Below are positions 25,818 through 35,306 of a DNA stretch of 64,000 nt, in pieces. The notes beneath the pieces are model-generated. The model did no database searches and was not told the origin of the DNA. It saw nothing but the letters and a program-made list of their open reading frames with translations. The stretch's first letter is position 1. The number at the start of each line of letters is the position of its first letter. The DNA is from Pseudocolwellia agarivorans. Lineage in GTDB: Bacteria; Pseudomonadota; Gammaproteobacteria; Enterobacterales; Alteromonadaceae. Made by a program: the position numbers and the translations under genes. The DNA lies in assembly GCF_002000085.1 (NCBI RefSeq), contig NZ_MUZU01000001.1:310001-374000 (forward strand), given 5' to 3'.

Positions 25818-26783
25818 CTAGTGAGTTAAACCTAACTTTTTAAACTCTTTATCTACAACGCTTCTAGGTAATGGAATATAACCATCTTTTTCTACAATCG
25901 TCTGACCTGATTTAGATAAAACCATCTTCAAAAATTCAGCTTCCATAGGCGCTAAAGGCTTATTAGGATGCTTGTTCACGTAAACATATAGAAAGCGTGA
26001 TAGTGGATACTTTTTAGAAACAGCATTTTCCATATTTGCTTCTACAAAATTATCACCTTTTTTAGAAAGAGGTAATGCACGTACACCAGAAGTTTTATAA
26101 CCAATACCTGAGTAACCAATACCATTTAAAGACGCAGATACTGACTGTACTACTGATGCTGAACCTGGTTGCTCATTTACTGTATTTTTGAAGTCACCTT
26201 TACACAAGGCTTTCTTTTTAAAGTAACCGTATGTTCCAGATACTGAATTACGACCGTATAATTGAACATCTTTACCAGTCCAGTCACCTGTTAAGCCTAG
26301 GTCACCCCAACGATCGACATTTTTATCAGCGCCACATTTTCTGTTGTTAGAAAAGATCGCATCAACTTGGTCAATTCGTAGACCCTTAATTGGATTATCT
26401 TTATGAACAAATACCGCTAACGCATCAATAGCTACACGAACAGCTGTAGGCTTGTAACCATATCTTTTTTCGAATGCTTCTATTTCTCTAGACTTCATTG
26501 TACGGCTCATTGGCCCTAAGTTTGAAGTAGCTTCCGTTAATGCAGGAGGAGCAGTAGAAGAACCCGCTGCTTGTATTTGAACGTTTACATTTGGGTAAGT
26601 ACGTTTAAATTCTTCAGCCCAAAAAGTCATCATATTAGCTAAAGTATCTGAACCTACTGATGAAAGGTTGCCTGAAACACCACTTACTTTTTTGTATTCT
26701 GGTAATGTATTATCAACTGCTAAAGTTGAAAAACTAACTAAGCTTGTAAAACTTAAAATGCTTAAAGCACGTTTAAAACCCAT
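25818..26783 (-). CDS. pstS: Periplasmic phosphate-binding protein PstS
   Basis: The 321-residue protein has a signal peptide (about 1-22) and a type-2 periplasmic-binding fold. Phosphate-binding elements are visible: [21 protein letters not shown] and the later [16 protein letters not shown]. It delivers phosphate to PstC-PstA at 6981-10891. Separation from pstCAB and placement beside phoRB is a known Alteromonadales arrangement. A PhoB box lies 82 bp upstream of the start, and a terminator shared with ppx follows. Confidence 0.95.
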   Translation of the reverse strand: MGFKRALSILSFTSLVSFSTLAVDNTLPEYKKVSGVSGNLSSVGSDTLANMMTFWAEEFKRTYPNVNVQIQAAGSSTAPPALTEATSNLGPMSRTMKSREIEAFEKRYGYKPTAVRVAIDALAVFVHKDNPIKGLRIDQVDAIFSNNRKCGADKNVDRWGDLGLTGDWTGKDVQLYGRNSVSGTYGYFKKKALCKGDFKNTVNEQPGSASVVQSVSASLNGIGYSGIGYKTSGVRALPLSKKGDNFVEANMENAVSKKYPLSRFLYVYVNKHPNKPLAPMEAEFLKMVLSKSGQTIVEKDGYIPLPRSVVDKEFKKLGLTH

Positions 26784-26865
26784 GTCACTCTCCGACGAAT
26801 GTTGTTATATATAATTGATTGCGATCTAGTATATAAACGCAATGTAAAAATTATAGGGCGCTTAT

Positions 26866-26883
26866 GTGACAGTTAAATGACAA
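26866..26883 (-). promoter_or_regulatory. PhoB box upstream of pstS
   Basis: The minus strand reads TTGTCATTTAACTGTCAC, two half-repeats with a 4-bp AT spacer and a single deviation (T for C at position 1) from consensus. It lies 82 bp before the pstS start. Confidence 0.85.
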
Positions 26884-27053
26884 ATGAAACAAAAAAGAAA
26901 TAAATTAGAAACAAAAAGGAAATGTATTTGTAATAATAGATTATTATAAAGATGAGCGAACACCTATACTTAAGGTACTATGAACACCAACTCCATGATA
27001 AAAAGTATAAAACAGTCAAGACTATCAAATATAATAATAAGCTAAGTAGTATT

Positions 27054-28361
27054 TTAGTTAACTAAAGAAACCATACTTTTAGTATCAAAGTAAATAATAA
27101 ACTCACTGCCCTTCCCTAAGTCACTCTTAATATTAAGTTCAGCGTGGTGATGATTAAGAACATGTTTAACAATGGCAAGTCCTAAACCAGAGCCTCCTGT
27201 ATCACGAGATCTTGATTTATCTACGCGATAAAAACGTTCGGTTAAACGGTTAATATGCTGTTTACTAATACCAGGACCGTCATCCTTCACACTATACATC
27301 ATTCTATTACCCGATTTTTTCCAGGTAACATGAATATTTCCATTAGATTCAGTGTAACCAATAGCATTAGACAACAAATTAGAAAATGCACTTTTCAACT
27401 CAGTATCAAACCCTAACAAACCAAAGGAGCTATCGATTTCGGTTGTTATGGTGTGTTTTTTATCTTGATTTAACCATTGTGAATCTTCAACTAAATCTTC
27501 TATTAACTCAGGCACATTAACTAAATGTTGATCATGGTTATCAATATTAATTTCTGTTCGTGATAAAACTAAAAGTTGCTCAACTAACCGATCCATTCGT
27601 GAAACTTGAGATTCGATAGTCGCAAAAGTTTTTTTCCAATGGGGATTAAAAGTTTCTTCTTCCATTTGGATCATTTCAACATAACCTCTCACTACGGTTA
27701 GAGGTGTTTTTAGTTCATGCGAAACATTAGCAACAAAGTCTCGGCGCATTTCTTCTAAACGACGAATTTTACTCACATCACGCGCTATAAAAAGTAAATG
27801 CTCTGTTCCGTAAGCCATAAATCGAAGTTCTAAATGAATTTCATGATTAACAGGAGAAACAATATGACAAGGTGTATCCCAATTATGTGCATCAAGATAT
27901 TTAGAAAACTCAGGAAAGCGAATTAAGTTATCGATACGCTGACCAACATCGCCTGAAGTACGCACACCTAATAGTTTTTGCGCTTTTTTATTGCCCCATT
28001 GAATAATAAAGTCTTTAGATAACACTAAAGCTGCGTCAGGTAACGCCTCTGCACCATCTCTAAATTGACGAAGTTTATCATTCAATTTTTTTTGTTTTTG
28101 GCGATGTCTTTTTATTTGTCGGTATAATCCATTATAAATATCCCCCCAAACACCATCAGCTTGTGGTGGAGAAATGGCTTTACTTTGCCATATCCAATTA
28201 ATAAATTCGTACAAATGACGGTAGTGCCAAGCTATAACCGTAAGACTGCATAATGCTAAAGCGGCCCAAACACTACCTAGTAAATACCCGAGTAAAACAC
28301 TTAATGAAAGCCAAGTACCTAATCGTAAAAATAAAGTACGAATAATTAATTTAAAATGCAT
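27054..28361 (-). CDS. phoR: Phosphate regulon sensor histidine kinase PhoR
   Basis: The 435-residue kinase has two closely spaced N-terminal membrane segments (about 8-46) with almost no periplasmic loop, a PAS domain (about 95-200), a HisKA domain with His215 in VSHELKTPL and an HATPase domain with the N, G1 and G2 boxes (SNLLSNAIGYT, DDGPGIS, GGSGLGLAIVKH). As in E. coli it should sense phosphate through PstSCAB and PhoU rather than directly. It lies 3 bp after phoB. Confidence 0.95.
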   Translation of the reverse strand: MHFKLIIRTLFLRLGTWLSLSVLLGYLLGSVWAALALCSLTVIAWHYRHLYEFINWIWQSKAISPPQADGVWGDIYNGLYRQIKRHRQKQKKLNDKLRQFRDGAEALPDAALVLSKDFIIQWGNKKAQKLLGVRTSGDVGQRIDNLIRFPEFSKYLDAHNWDTPCHIVSPVNHEIHLELRFMAYGTEHLLFIARDVSKIRRLEEMRRDFVANVSHELKTPLTVVRGYVEMIQMEEETFNPHWKKTFATIESQVSRMDRLVEQLLVLSRTEINIDNHDQHLVNVPELIEDLVEDSQWLNQDKKHTITTEIDSSFGLLGFDTELKSAFSNLLSNAIGYTESNGNIHVTWKKSGNRMMYSVKDDGPGISKQHINRLTERFYRVDKSRSRDTGGSGLGLAIVKHVLNHHHAELNIKSDLGKGSEFIIYFDTKSMVSLVN

Positions 28362-28364
28362 AGT

Positions 28365-29060
28365 TTATGACGATAATTTTCCAGAAAAACGATAGCCAGA
28401 ACCGCGAACCGTTTGAATAAAGTTTTCATGACCTTGCCCGGTGATTGCTTTACGTAATCGCCTAATATGAACATCTACTGTTCTGTCTTCAACATACACG
28501 TTAGTTCCCCAAACATTATCGAGTAACTGTTCACGACTATAAACGCGTTCGGTATGTGTCATAAAAAAATGTAATAAACGGAATTCGGTTGGACCTAAGT
28601 CTAAATTGCTATCATGAATAGAAACACGATGAGAAACAGGATCTAATTTCATACCATGAAATTCAATCTCTTCTTCTAAAGATGTAGGAGATACTCTTCT
28701 GATAACCGCTTTTATACGAGCAATAAGCTCTTTCGGCGAAAAAGGTTTAGTTACGTAGTCGTCTACTCCGGCTTCAAAGCCTTTCACTTTATCTTCTTCG
28801 TCCCCCCTGGCAGTTAACATAATAATAGGGATATTACGTGTGTATTCGTTTTGTTTAAGTGATTTTGCTAGTTTAACCCCGGTGCCGCCTGGCAACATCC
28901 AATCTAATAAAATAAGATCAGGATAAGGTTCAACAACTTTTTTTGTTGCTTGTTCAAAGTCTTCAGCTTCAACGACATTAAATCCGTTTTGTTCTAAAAC
29001 AAATGTAATCATATCTCTGATCGGCGTTTCGTCTTCGACAACTAAAATACGTCTGCTCAT
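28365..29060 (-). CDS. phoB: Phosphate regulon response regulator PhoB
   Basis: This is a 231-residue OmpR/PhoB-type regulator. The receiver domain (about 1-120) has acidic residues at 9-11, phospho-acceptor Asp53 ([11 protein letters not shown]) and Lys in KPFSPKEL; the winged-helix domain (about 132-230) ends with VRGSGYRF. The start at 29060 ([10 protein letters not shown]) matches E. coli PhoB and has AGGAA six bases upstream; an in-frame ATG seven codons earlier would place this ribosome binding site inside the gene. It activates the PhoB boxes listed in this window and probably its own gene. Confidence 0.95.
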   Translation of the reverse strand: MSRRILVVEDETPIRDMITFVLEQNGFNVVEAEDFEQATKKVVEPYPDLILLDWMLPGGTGVKLAKSLKQNEYTRNIPIIMLTARGDEEDKVKGFEAGVDDYVTKPFSPKELIARIKAVIRRVSPTSLEEEIEFHGMKLDPVSHRVSIHDSNLDLGPTEFRLLHFFMTHTERVYSREQLLDNVWGTNVYVEDRTVDVHIRRLRKAITGQGHENFIQTVRGSGYRFSGKLSS

Positions 29061-29231
29061 AAAATTCCTGCTATGTTTCAAAAAGCGGTCAATATAACCA
29101 TGTTAAATTTACCTCTTAATTAAAAACGTAAAAGAAGTAACAATATTCATACCCGTTACCATTCAAGATACTTATTTCAGACTTTTATCTGGAATAACAA
29201 CCGGTATATATGTTCATTGTGCTAAATTTAA

Positions 29232-29249
29232 GTGACACTTTTATGACAA
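29232..29249 (-). promoter_or_regulatory. PhoB box upstream of phoB
   Basis: The minus strand reads TTGTCATAAAAGTGTCAC, differing from consensus only at the first base of each half-repeat. It ends about 170 bp before the phoB start at 29060, which implies a leader of roughly 130 nt. It supports positive autoregulation of phoB-phoR. Confidence 0.75.
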
Positions 29250-29308
29250 AACGAGAGATTAAGTGAATAATATCAAGAAGAACTGTAGTTCACTATCTTT
29301 TAATCATA

Positions 29309-29336
29309 AAAAAGCCGCATTTAATGCGGCTTTTAT
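29309..29336. terminator. Terminator downstream of the porin gene
   Basis: A 10-bp stem (AAAGCCGCAT with ATGCGGCTTT) with a 3-nt loop is flanked by A and T runs, 20 bp after the porin stop codon. Its symmetry would also allow termination on the plus strand, but no plus-strand gene is upstream. Confidence 0.9.
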
Positions 29337-29353
29337 CAAGTTAATACCATTAA

Positions 29354-30280
29354 CTAAAAATTATATTCAATACCGACCGCTAGATATTCTTTATCTACTT
29401 GGCTATCCAAATCAAAATTGGTGTAAAAAGCAAAAAGTTTGGTACTTTTAGCTAAAGCATAGTCAACCCCCAAAGTAATGCCAGATTGATCATCCCCCTC
29501 TTTAAAGTTAGCGGTTTGTATTTGACCTTTGTACGTTACTTTATTAACAGAATACTTAGCCGATACCATTAAACCATCCATTTCAGCCGAGCCATCTATT
29601 CTTTCTTGTGTTTGTAGCATAGCGCCTAACGTAACACCTGAAACTTTACCTTGTACCGTTGCACGCACTACGTCGTATCCGTTAACTTCTGAATCCATTG
29701 CAACAGAAGCAAAAACTTTTGATTTTTTAAGTTTAGTATCACCATATGCAACAGATAAAGAGTACGCGTTGTCCGCTTCAATACTATCTTCTGCAATATA
29801 AGTAACGCCTAGTTGAATACCTGAAAACTTAGGCGACTTATATGTAACCGTGTCAGCCATACGGTTTTCACCTTTCCATAAATTTTTAATGTCACCATTT
29901 AAATCACTAAAAAGGTCAACTTTACCTTGCGACTGCTTTAAAACCGTATCATTTTTACCTAATAACACTTCACCAAAGGTACCACGCAAACCTATGTATT
30001 GATTACGATCGGTAATGCTATCCCCTTTAGCACTATCACCATCAAGGTCTACCTGAAATTCAGCTTTATAAACAACTTCAAGCCCTTCTTCTAATTCATG
30101 AGTACCTTTAACACCAATACGTGACGCATTGCTTTTTACTTCAGTAAAAGAACCTTTGCCATCATCTGAAGACTGAACCGTAACGTTAGCTTTTCCGTAG
30201 ATAGTAACGTCTGCAGCATATGTTGTTATTGATAACGAAGATAAAACAGCAATGGCAAGTATATTATGTGTAAGTTTCAT
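29354..30280 (-). CDS. Gram-negative porin, probably phosphate-starvation induced
   Basis: The 308-residue protein has a signal peptide cleaved after Ala22 (TTYAADVTIYGKANV) and the general porin pattern with alternating beta strands, the RIGVKGTHELEEGLEVVYKAE segment (seen as RIGVKG and VVYKAEFQVD) and a terminal Phe (EYNF) for BamA recognition. It should form a trimeric 16-stranded pore. A PhoB box 60 bp upstream and the position next to phoB suggest a PhoE-like role in anion or phosphate entry. Pore selectivity cannot be read from the sequence. The gene is monocistronic. Confidence 0.9.
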   Translation of the reverse strand: MKLTHNILAIAVLSSLSITTYAADVTIYGKANVTVQSSDDGKGSFTEVKSNASRIGVKGTHELEEGLEVVYKAEFQVDLDGDSAKGDSITDRNQYIGLRGTFGEVLLGKNDTVLKQSQGKVDLFSDLNGDIKNLWKGENRMADTVTYKSPKFSGIQLGVTYIAEDSIEADNAYSLSVAYGDTKLKKSKVFASVAMDSEVNGYDVVRATVQGKVSGVTLGAMLQTQERIDGSAEMDGLMVSAKYSVNKVTYKGQIQTANFKEGDDQSGITLGVDYALAKSTKLFAFYTNFDLDSQVDKEYLAVGIEYNF

Positions 30281-30340
30281 GTTGTGCCTTAAATTGTTTG
30301 AAAGTGTATTATTTAATGGGGTGTATTTTGCCGTCCTTTT

Positions 30341-30358
30341 GTGACAAATTTATTACAA
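30341..30358 (-). promoter_or_regulatory. PhoB box upstream of the porin gene
   Basis: The minus strand reads TTGTAATAAATTTGTCAC, two PhoB half-repeats with a 4-bp AT spacer, deviating only at the first base of each unit. It is 60 bp before the porin start. Confidence 0.72.
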
Positions 30359-30659
30359 TGCGACAAAAACTTTAAAGTTTTATTACATTACCATTAAAAA
30401 TTTATTTCTTTTTGGTTTCTTTTTTATGACTAAACAAAGAAAAACCTGTTTTATATTTATCGTTTTTTTATTTCTTTATTATGATCAGTTTTTCTTCTTT
30501 TTATCGCTAAATTTCAATGTAACCATAGTCGTTAAAAAATAAAATGACAAATAAGTGAATCTTAAAAGGACTTTTCAATGAATAACCTAATCAATTAAGC
30601 TATTATTACCCACTTTCTTCACTCAACATCCCTATAAATATGGGGCAGGATTATTATCA
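30359..30659. other. Intergenic region between porin and rdgC
   Basis: This AT-rich stretch of about 300 bp separates the divergent porin and rdgC genes and must hold the rdgC promoter. Pyrimidine-rich tracts dominate 30400-30510. No structured RNA or convincing small gene is apparent. Confidence 0.5.
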
Positions 30660-31580
30660 ATGTGGTTTAAGAACCTTTATTTTTTTGCTTTCACGCGCCC
30701 TTTTGAATGGTCTGAACAAGATATAGAAAAACGACTTTCTGAGCACTTATTCACGCCTTGTGCTTCTACAGAACAATCTCATTTTGGTTGGGTAAACGCA
30801 TTAGGTAAGCACGGCGATACTATTGTGCATGGCGTTAACAATAATTTTTTATTATGTGCTAGAAAAGAAGAAAAAATTCTTCCAGCTCCAGTAATTAAAG
30901 ATCAATTAGAAGCTAAAATAGCGTTGCATGAACAAGAACATTCGCGTTCAGCAACTAAAAAAGAAAAAGAACAATTTAAAGAAGATATTATTTTTGAATT
31001 ACTACCTCGCGCCTTTTCACGTGTAACCGATACACATGCCTATGTAAGCCCTGAACATAACATTATTGTTATTAATACGGGGTCAAGAGGTAAAGCAGAA
31101 GATTTTCTTGCTTTATTACGTAAAGCGCTTGGCACATTACCTGTTACTTCTGTATCACCTGAAAAAGCACCAGATGAAGTAATGACAGATTGGGTAGCAG
31201 GTACTGAACTTGGCGACAACTTTAATTTGGGTATGGAAGCTGAATTTAATGCGCTTGGTGATGACGGTGCTGTGGTACGCGTTAAAAATCAAGACCTAGC
31301 AAGCGATGAAATAAAAGCGCATTTAGATGCTGATAAGTACGTAGTAAAGGTTGCTTTAGAATGGGACGACGCAATCTCGTTTATTTTATGTGATGATTTA
31401 GCCATTAAACGCTTAAAGTTTTTTGATGTATTACAAGAGCAAAACGATGATATTGATAGCGATGATATTATTGCTAAGTTAGATGCTGATTTCTCGTTAA
31501 TGGCAGGTGAAATCAACCGATTAATTGATGATTTATTAAAAGAGTTTTCAGTAAAAACAACTGATTACTTAGAAAGCTAA
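30660..31580 (+). CDS. rdgC: Recombination-associated protein RdgC
   Basis: The 306-residue protein matches E. coli RdgC in length (303 aa) and in the start MWFKNLYFFAFTRPF and the central LPRAFSRVTDTHAYVSP segment. RdgC forms a ring-shaped dimer around double-stranded DNA, binds without sequence specificity and restrains RecA. It is a cytoplasmic or nucleoid protein. It is monocistronic and followed by a strong terminator. Confidence 0.95.
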   Translation: MWFKNLYFFAFTRPFEWSEQDIEKRLSEHLFTPCASTEQSHFGWVNALGKHGDTIVHGVNNNFLLCARKEEKILPAPVIKDQLEAKIALHEQEHSRSATKKEKEQFKEDIIFELLPRAFSRVTDTHAYVSPEHNIIVINTGSRGKAEDFLALLRKALGTLPVTSVSPEKAPDEVMTDWVAGTELGDNFNLGMEAEFNALGDDGAVVRVKNQDLASDEIKAHLDADKYVVKVALEWDDAISFILCDDLAIKRLKFFDVLQEQNDDIDSDDIIAKLDADFSLMAGEINRLIDDLLKEFSVKTTDYLES

Positions 31581-31627
31581 AAACTTATAATTACCTTAAC
31601 GGTAAAGCAAGTTAACAAATAATAAAG

Positions 31628-31658
31628 ACCGATATTACATTATAATATCGGTTTTTTT
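31628..31658 (+). terminator. Rho-independent terminator of rdgC
   Basis: A perfect 10-bp stem (ACCGATATTA with TAATATCGGT) and 5-nt loop are followed by six further T residues. Confidence 0.92.
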
Positions 31659-31703
31659 ATGTCGTTTTTTAATTCGGCGGATAACCCAAATTCCAAAAAA
31701 GGC

Positions 31704-32303
31704 TTACAACCACCGACGAAATTTGTCGCGACGTAAGTAAAGTAAAAAAATAAGCACGGCAATATACATTAATGGGCTGCTTAGCTCAGACTTAACCGAC
31801 CAATAAAAATGAGTCACGATAAGTATCCCTGCTAAATAAGTTAAGTTATGCAGTTTTTGCCACCCCTTCCCCATTTTTCTCCGTATATTATTTATTGAGG
31901 TAATAGCTAGCGCACTTAAAATCAGTAAAGCAACCATTCCTATCGTGATGTAAGGCCGATCAAATATCTCATCAATAAATAAATTAAAATCGAATTGTAC
32001 TTCAAAAAATAAAAAGTTTAATACGTGTAATACTGCATAAAAAAAGGCATATAAACCAACCACTCTACGTAAGTTAATCAGTTTTCCTTGTTTTAAAAAT
32101 TTAGCTAATGGAGAGATTGTTAACGACAATAAGAATAAGTTAAGTGCTCCAATTCCAGTGAAGTGGATCACCTCTTTAACGGGATCTGCGCCTAACTCAT
32201 CTATAAACGCCAGCCAATACAAGTTAATCAAAGGTAATAACGAAAAAACATGCACAAAGGTTTTAAGTAACCAAATAGGCGGAAAATATTTTTTAACCTG
32301 CAT
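31704..32303 (-). CDS. msrQ: MsrQ heme-binding membrane subunit
   Basis: The 199-residue integral membrane protein has about six hydrophobic segments and histidines suited to heme ligation (FTGIGALNLF preceded by VIHF, AVLHVLNF, LHNLTYLAG). MsrQ passes electrons from the respiratory quinone pool or flavin reductase to MsrP for repair of oxidized methionine in envelope proteins. Its ATG overlaps the msrP stop codon by one base (TAATG), so translation is coupled. Confidence 0.93.
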   Translation of the reverse strand: MQVKKYFPPIWLLKTFVHVFSLLPLINLYWLAFIDELGADPVKEVIHFTGIGALNLFLLSLTISPLAKFLKQGKLINLRRVVGLYAFFYAVLHVLNFLFFEVQFDFNLFIDEIFDRPYITIGMVALLILSALAITSINNIRRKMGKGWQKLHNLTYLAGILIVTHFYWSVKSELSSPLMYIAVLIFLLYLRRDKFRRWL

Positions 32304-33316
32304 TAATAGTTTTTCCGTAAATCCATATTTTTATACATATCAGCAACTTCTTCGCCGTAGCCATTAAAAGGTAAAGTATCGATTCTGTTTCGAGAAAATA
32401 ACCCTCCAGATGTTATCTTACGTTCACTCGCTTGGCTCCAACGTGGGTGATCAACAGCAGGGTTTACATTCGCGTAAAAACCATACTCGCTAGGGGCTAA
32501 TATATTCCATGTTGTAGGTGGCATTTTTTCTACTAATCTAATACCTACAATCGATTTAATACTTTTGAACCCATATTTCCAAGGCACAACTAATCTTATA
32601 GGTGCGCCATTTTGAGCAGGTAGTGTTTTTCCATATAAACCTACGCTCATTAGCGTAAGAGGATTCATCGCTTCATCCATGCGTAAACCTTCAACATAAG
32701 GATAATCGATACCACCACCAACTCTTCGACTTCTTTGTCCTGGCATTTGCTCAGGATCATGTAAGGTTTCAAAGGCTACATACTTTGCTTTTGAGGTTGG
32801 ATCGGCTTGTTTAATTATTTTAGATAACGAAAAACCTAACCAAGGAATAACCATTGACCATGTTTCAACGCAACGTAATCTATAAATACGTTCTTCAATG
32901 GTATATTTATTAAATAGGTCATCGTAATCTAAAGTAAACGGTTTATTCACTTCACCTGATATTTTTAGCGTCCACGGATTAACTTTAAATGCTTGAGCGT
33001 TGTTTATAGGATCTGATTTTTTAGTACCAAATTCATAAAAATTGTTATGGCTAATCACTTTAGTTTCTGGCGTAAGTACTTCACCTTTCATGGTATTTTT
33101 AGCGGGTGAATACTTTATCGCTTTTGTTTTAAAGGCTTCCGCTTCTTCATCAGAAGAAAACAGATCAAAACCTTTAGCATTAGCCGAACTTGCTAACAAA
33201 GTACCGGCCCCTAAAAAGCCCATTTTTTTTAACAAACTTCGTCTATCAGTATAAACATTCTCGTCTGTAACACTATTTTCTGTTAAAGCTGATTTAGCCG
33301 GAGTTTTAATAAGCAT
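32303..33316 (-). CDS. msrP: MsrP periplasmic protein-methionine-sulfoxide reductase catalytic subunit
   Basis: The 337-residue molybdopterin protein of the sulfite oxidase fold has a Tat signal ([18 protein letters not shown], about residues 24-41) and the Mo-ligating cysteine in [15 protein letters not shown]. It repairs methionine sulfoxide in periplasmic proteins, with MsrQ as electron donor. The msrP-msrQ order and one-base overlap match E. coli yedYZ. Dependence on molybdopterin links it to the cofactor also used by NasA at 12055-14796. Confidence 0.95.
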   Translation of the reverse strand: MLIKTPAKSALTENSVTDENVYTDRRSLLKKMGFLGAGTLLASSANAKGFDLFSSDEEAEAFKTKAIKYSPAKNTMKGEVLTPETKVISHNNFYEFGTKKSDPINNAQAFKVNPWTLKISGEVNKPFTLDYDDLFNKYTIEERIYRLRCVETWSMVIPWLGFSLSKIIKQADPTSKAKYVAFETLHDPEQMPGQRSRRVGGGIDYPYVEGLRMDEAMNPLTLMSVGLYGKTLPAQNGAPIRLVVPWKYGFKSIKSIVGIRLVEKMPPTTWNILAPSEYGFYANVNPAVDHPRWSQASERKITSGGLFSRNRIDTLPFNGYGEEVADMYKNMDLRKNY

Positions 33317-33448
33317 GCGGTACTCACTCTCTTAAAAGGAACTAGATTCTAAAATTAATAGGTTGTTAAATGATAAGACCGTATTAAGCATGATTCATTT
33401 CATACTTAATACAGTAAATAGAATTGAGAGTTAAAACTTACTGGAGAA

Positions 33449-33805
33449 TTAAGCAATTTTTCCTAAATAATTAATAATATCTTTTGACTCATACAACCAA
33501 GTAACAGTTTCACCCGGTTTAGCTATTTTTAAACAAGGAACCGTTCTTTTTCCACCTTCGTTCACTAGTTCGTTAAGGTATGTTTCATCTTTAATATTAC
33601 GAATATCAATTTGTAAACCTTGGCGTTTTATTGCTCTACGTACTTTTACACAAAACGGACACGCAGGTAATTGATATAAACTTAAATGTTGTGTTTGGGC
33701 ATTAATTTCATTTTGTGCATTTACATCCCGCTTAGGCGAACTAGGCGAGAAAATAAAATTTAAACCTAAAATAATGCGACCTAAAATCCATCTGATAATA
33801 AACAT
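33449..33805 (-). CDS. Membrane-anchored glutaredoxin-like protein
   Basis: The 118-residue protein has an N-terminal hydrophobic segment (about 2-20) followed by a glutaredoxin or GST N-terminal thioredoxin fold (about 40-118). The active site is Cys49-Pro-Phe-Cys52 and the cis-Pro loop is TVPCL. Basic residues flank the hydrophobic segment (RWILGR before, KRD after), so which side the redox domain faces is not certain; related proteins are usually considered cytoplasmic. It lies 132 bp after msrP on the same strand but is probably separately expressed. Confidence 0.82.
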   Translation of the reverse strand: MFIIRWILGRIILGLNFIFSPSSPKRDVNAQNEINAQTQHLSLYQLPACPFCVKVRRAIKRQGLQIDIRNIKDETYLNELVNEGGKRTVPCLKIAKPGETVTWLYESKDIINYLGKIA

Positions 33806-33953
33806 ATTAACTCTTTTTATTTTATTTAATTAAAATTAACGTAGCTAAAGTTAGCGTAGTTAAGGTTAGTTCAACTAAAGGACCGAACATAAAGTAAATT
33901 ACATTCAATACACTGATAATTTCTCACACCATTCAAGGTATGAGGTTATATCA

Positions 33954-34505
33954 TTACCACATTAAATCGTCTGGAATTTGGAATTCAGCGTATGGATCAT
34001 CTTCGACTACATCATTAGTTTCAACTTTATCATTTTGAACCAAAATAATAGAGCTATCTAATGTTGCGATTTTTTCTGCTGTTTCTGAAGTAACAACGTA
34101 GGTTGTATCATCTAAACCACAAATAGCTAAGCGCCCATTAACAAGCGCTTTATGAGTAATAACATCGACCAATAATTTTTTAACTTTATTATTAAAAGTA
34201 TAGTTATACTCAGTTTCCCCCTCTATTCGGGTTAATTTATGATGCTGTAAGATTTGAAGGATTCTTAAATGTGTTTCTTTTTGAGCAAGCTGCTTATTTT
34301 TTTCAGCATTAAGTTCAGCATCTTTTTTCGCTTTCTCTTCTTTGCTTTTTGCTAAATCTTGTTTTACTTTTTCTTGTAAGCTCAGATCGTGTTTAACGCC
34401 ACTTCTTTTTTGCTTATTTTTTTTGCGCTGGTCGCTATTAGCTTGACGTGCTTTTTGTTTGGTAGTTAAGCCTGCTTTTAACAATTGATCTTGTAACGAC
34501 GCCAT
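33954..34505 (-). CDS. DUF2058 family protein (YaiL-like)
   Basis: The 183-residue protein starts MASLQDQLLKAGL, the DUF2058 signature start, followed by a very Lys/Gln/Glu-rich helical region (about 14-90) likely to form a coiled coil and bind RNA or nucleoprotein, and a small C-terminal domain (about 100-183) ending in DPYAEFQIPDDLMW. The E. coli homologue YaiL has no well established function. It is cytoplasmic and monocistronic. Confidence 0.85.
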   Translation of the reverse strand: MASLQDQLLKAGLTTKQKARQANSDQRKKNKQKRSGVKHDLSLQEKVKQDLAKSKEEKAKKDAELNAEKNKQLAQKETHLRILQILQHHKLTRIEGETEYNYTFNNKVKKLLVDVITHKALVNGRLAICGLDDTTYVVTSETAEKIATLDSSIILVQNDKVETNDVVEDDPYAEFQIPDDLMW

Positions 34506-34596
34506 AAACTATTTGTCCTAATTGGGGTCACGAATAAAAATGCTATTTTAGCAGTTTTGCTGATTTATTAAAGAAACAAAACTAAAGATAGTAGAA

Positions 34597-35238
34597 TTAT
34601 TCAGGGTAAACATCTCTCAGTTTTGATAAATCGTTTGTCGTATCTAAATCGATAAAGGCCTCAGGTAAATTAACTTTTATGACTTGATCTATCTGTTTCA
34701 TCATTAATGCTTTAGCACCTTTTTCTCCTGATAAAAGAGATAATTCAGAAAAATATTTTTTTGGAAAAATAGTGGGGGGACCTATTCGCTTTTCTGACGG
34801 ACGATAAAACTGAGTTTTATGATTAGCTTGCATATTGTTATTACGGGAGCAAGATGAGGTAACGATATTACATTTATTATCTAATGAGGTATCAATAAGT
34901 GGTATGAGTAATGATTTATTTATTTGCCATTGATCAACTAAAACAATCATTACGTGTTCAATTGCTTCAGGTAAACATTTTATAGCCACACTAATAGAAG
35001 ATGACATGCCTTGTTGCCAAAGAGGGTTAGCAACAACCTTTACCGGCAGTGATATTAATAAAGGTTTTAATAAGTCCGCCTCGTAACCTAAAACACAATA
35101 CACATGTTTCGTTATTGACAAAGCAACTCTACACTGCCTAGCTAATAAACTTTCGCCGTTTATTTCAACTAACTGTTTTGGGTGACCTAATCGTGAAGAC
35201 TTTCCTGCGGCTAAAATTATTACAGCAAAATTATCCAT
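34597..35238 (-). CDS. MobA-like / MocA-type nucleotidyltransferase
   Basis: The 213-residue protein has the NTP-transferase signature VIILAAGKSSRLGHPKQL split as ILAAGKSSRLG and PKQLVEI, plus the metal-binding VDQW and a late IDLDTTNDL. The family includes the molybdenum cofactor cytidylyltransferase MocA and related CoxI-associated enzymes. No xanthine or CO dehydrogenase gene is adjacent, so the substrate is uncertain. The ATG at 35238 is chosen over an in-frame TTG four codons upstream. Confidence 0.8.
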   Translation of the reverse strand: MDNFAVIILAAGKSSRLGHPKQLVEINGESLLARQCRVALSITKHVYCVLGYEADLLKPLLISLPVKVVANPLWQQGMSSSISVAIKCLPEAIEHVMIVLVDQWQINKSLLIPLIDTSLDNKCNIVTSSCSRNNNMQANHKTQFYRPSEKRIGPPTIFPKKYFSELSLLSGEKGAKALMMKQIDQVIKVNLPEAFIDLDTTNDLSKLRDVYPE

Positions 35239-35306
35239 TAAAGCACCCAAAAAAGTAAGTAGCTACAATCACATCAAAAGGTGATTATTGTTAAAATAAC
35301 CTTTTG

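Noticed and set aside
29263-29451. 62-codon plus-strand frame near the porin end
   Set aside because: It runs through a terminator hairpin and the antisense of the porin C-terminus and resembles no family.
30426-30542. Phe-rich 38-codon frame in front of rdgC
   Set aside because: It lies in a T-rich tract, which by itself gives Phe codons, has no ribosome binding site, and no following attenuator-like hairpin.
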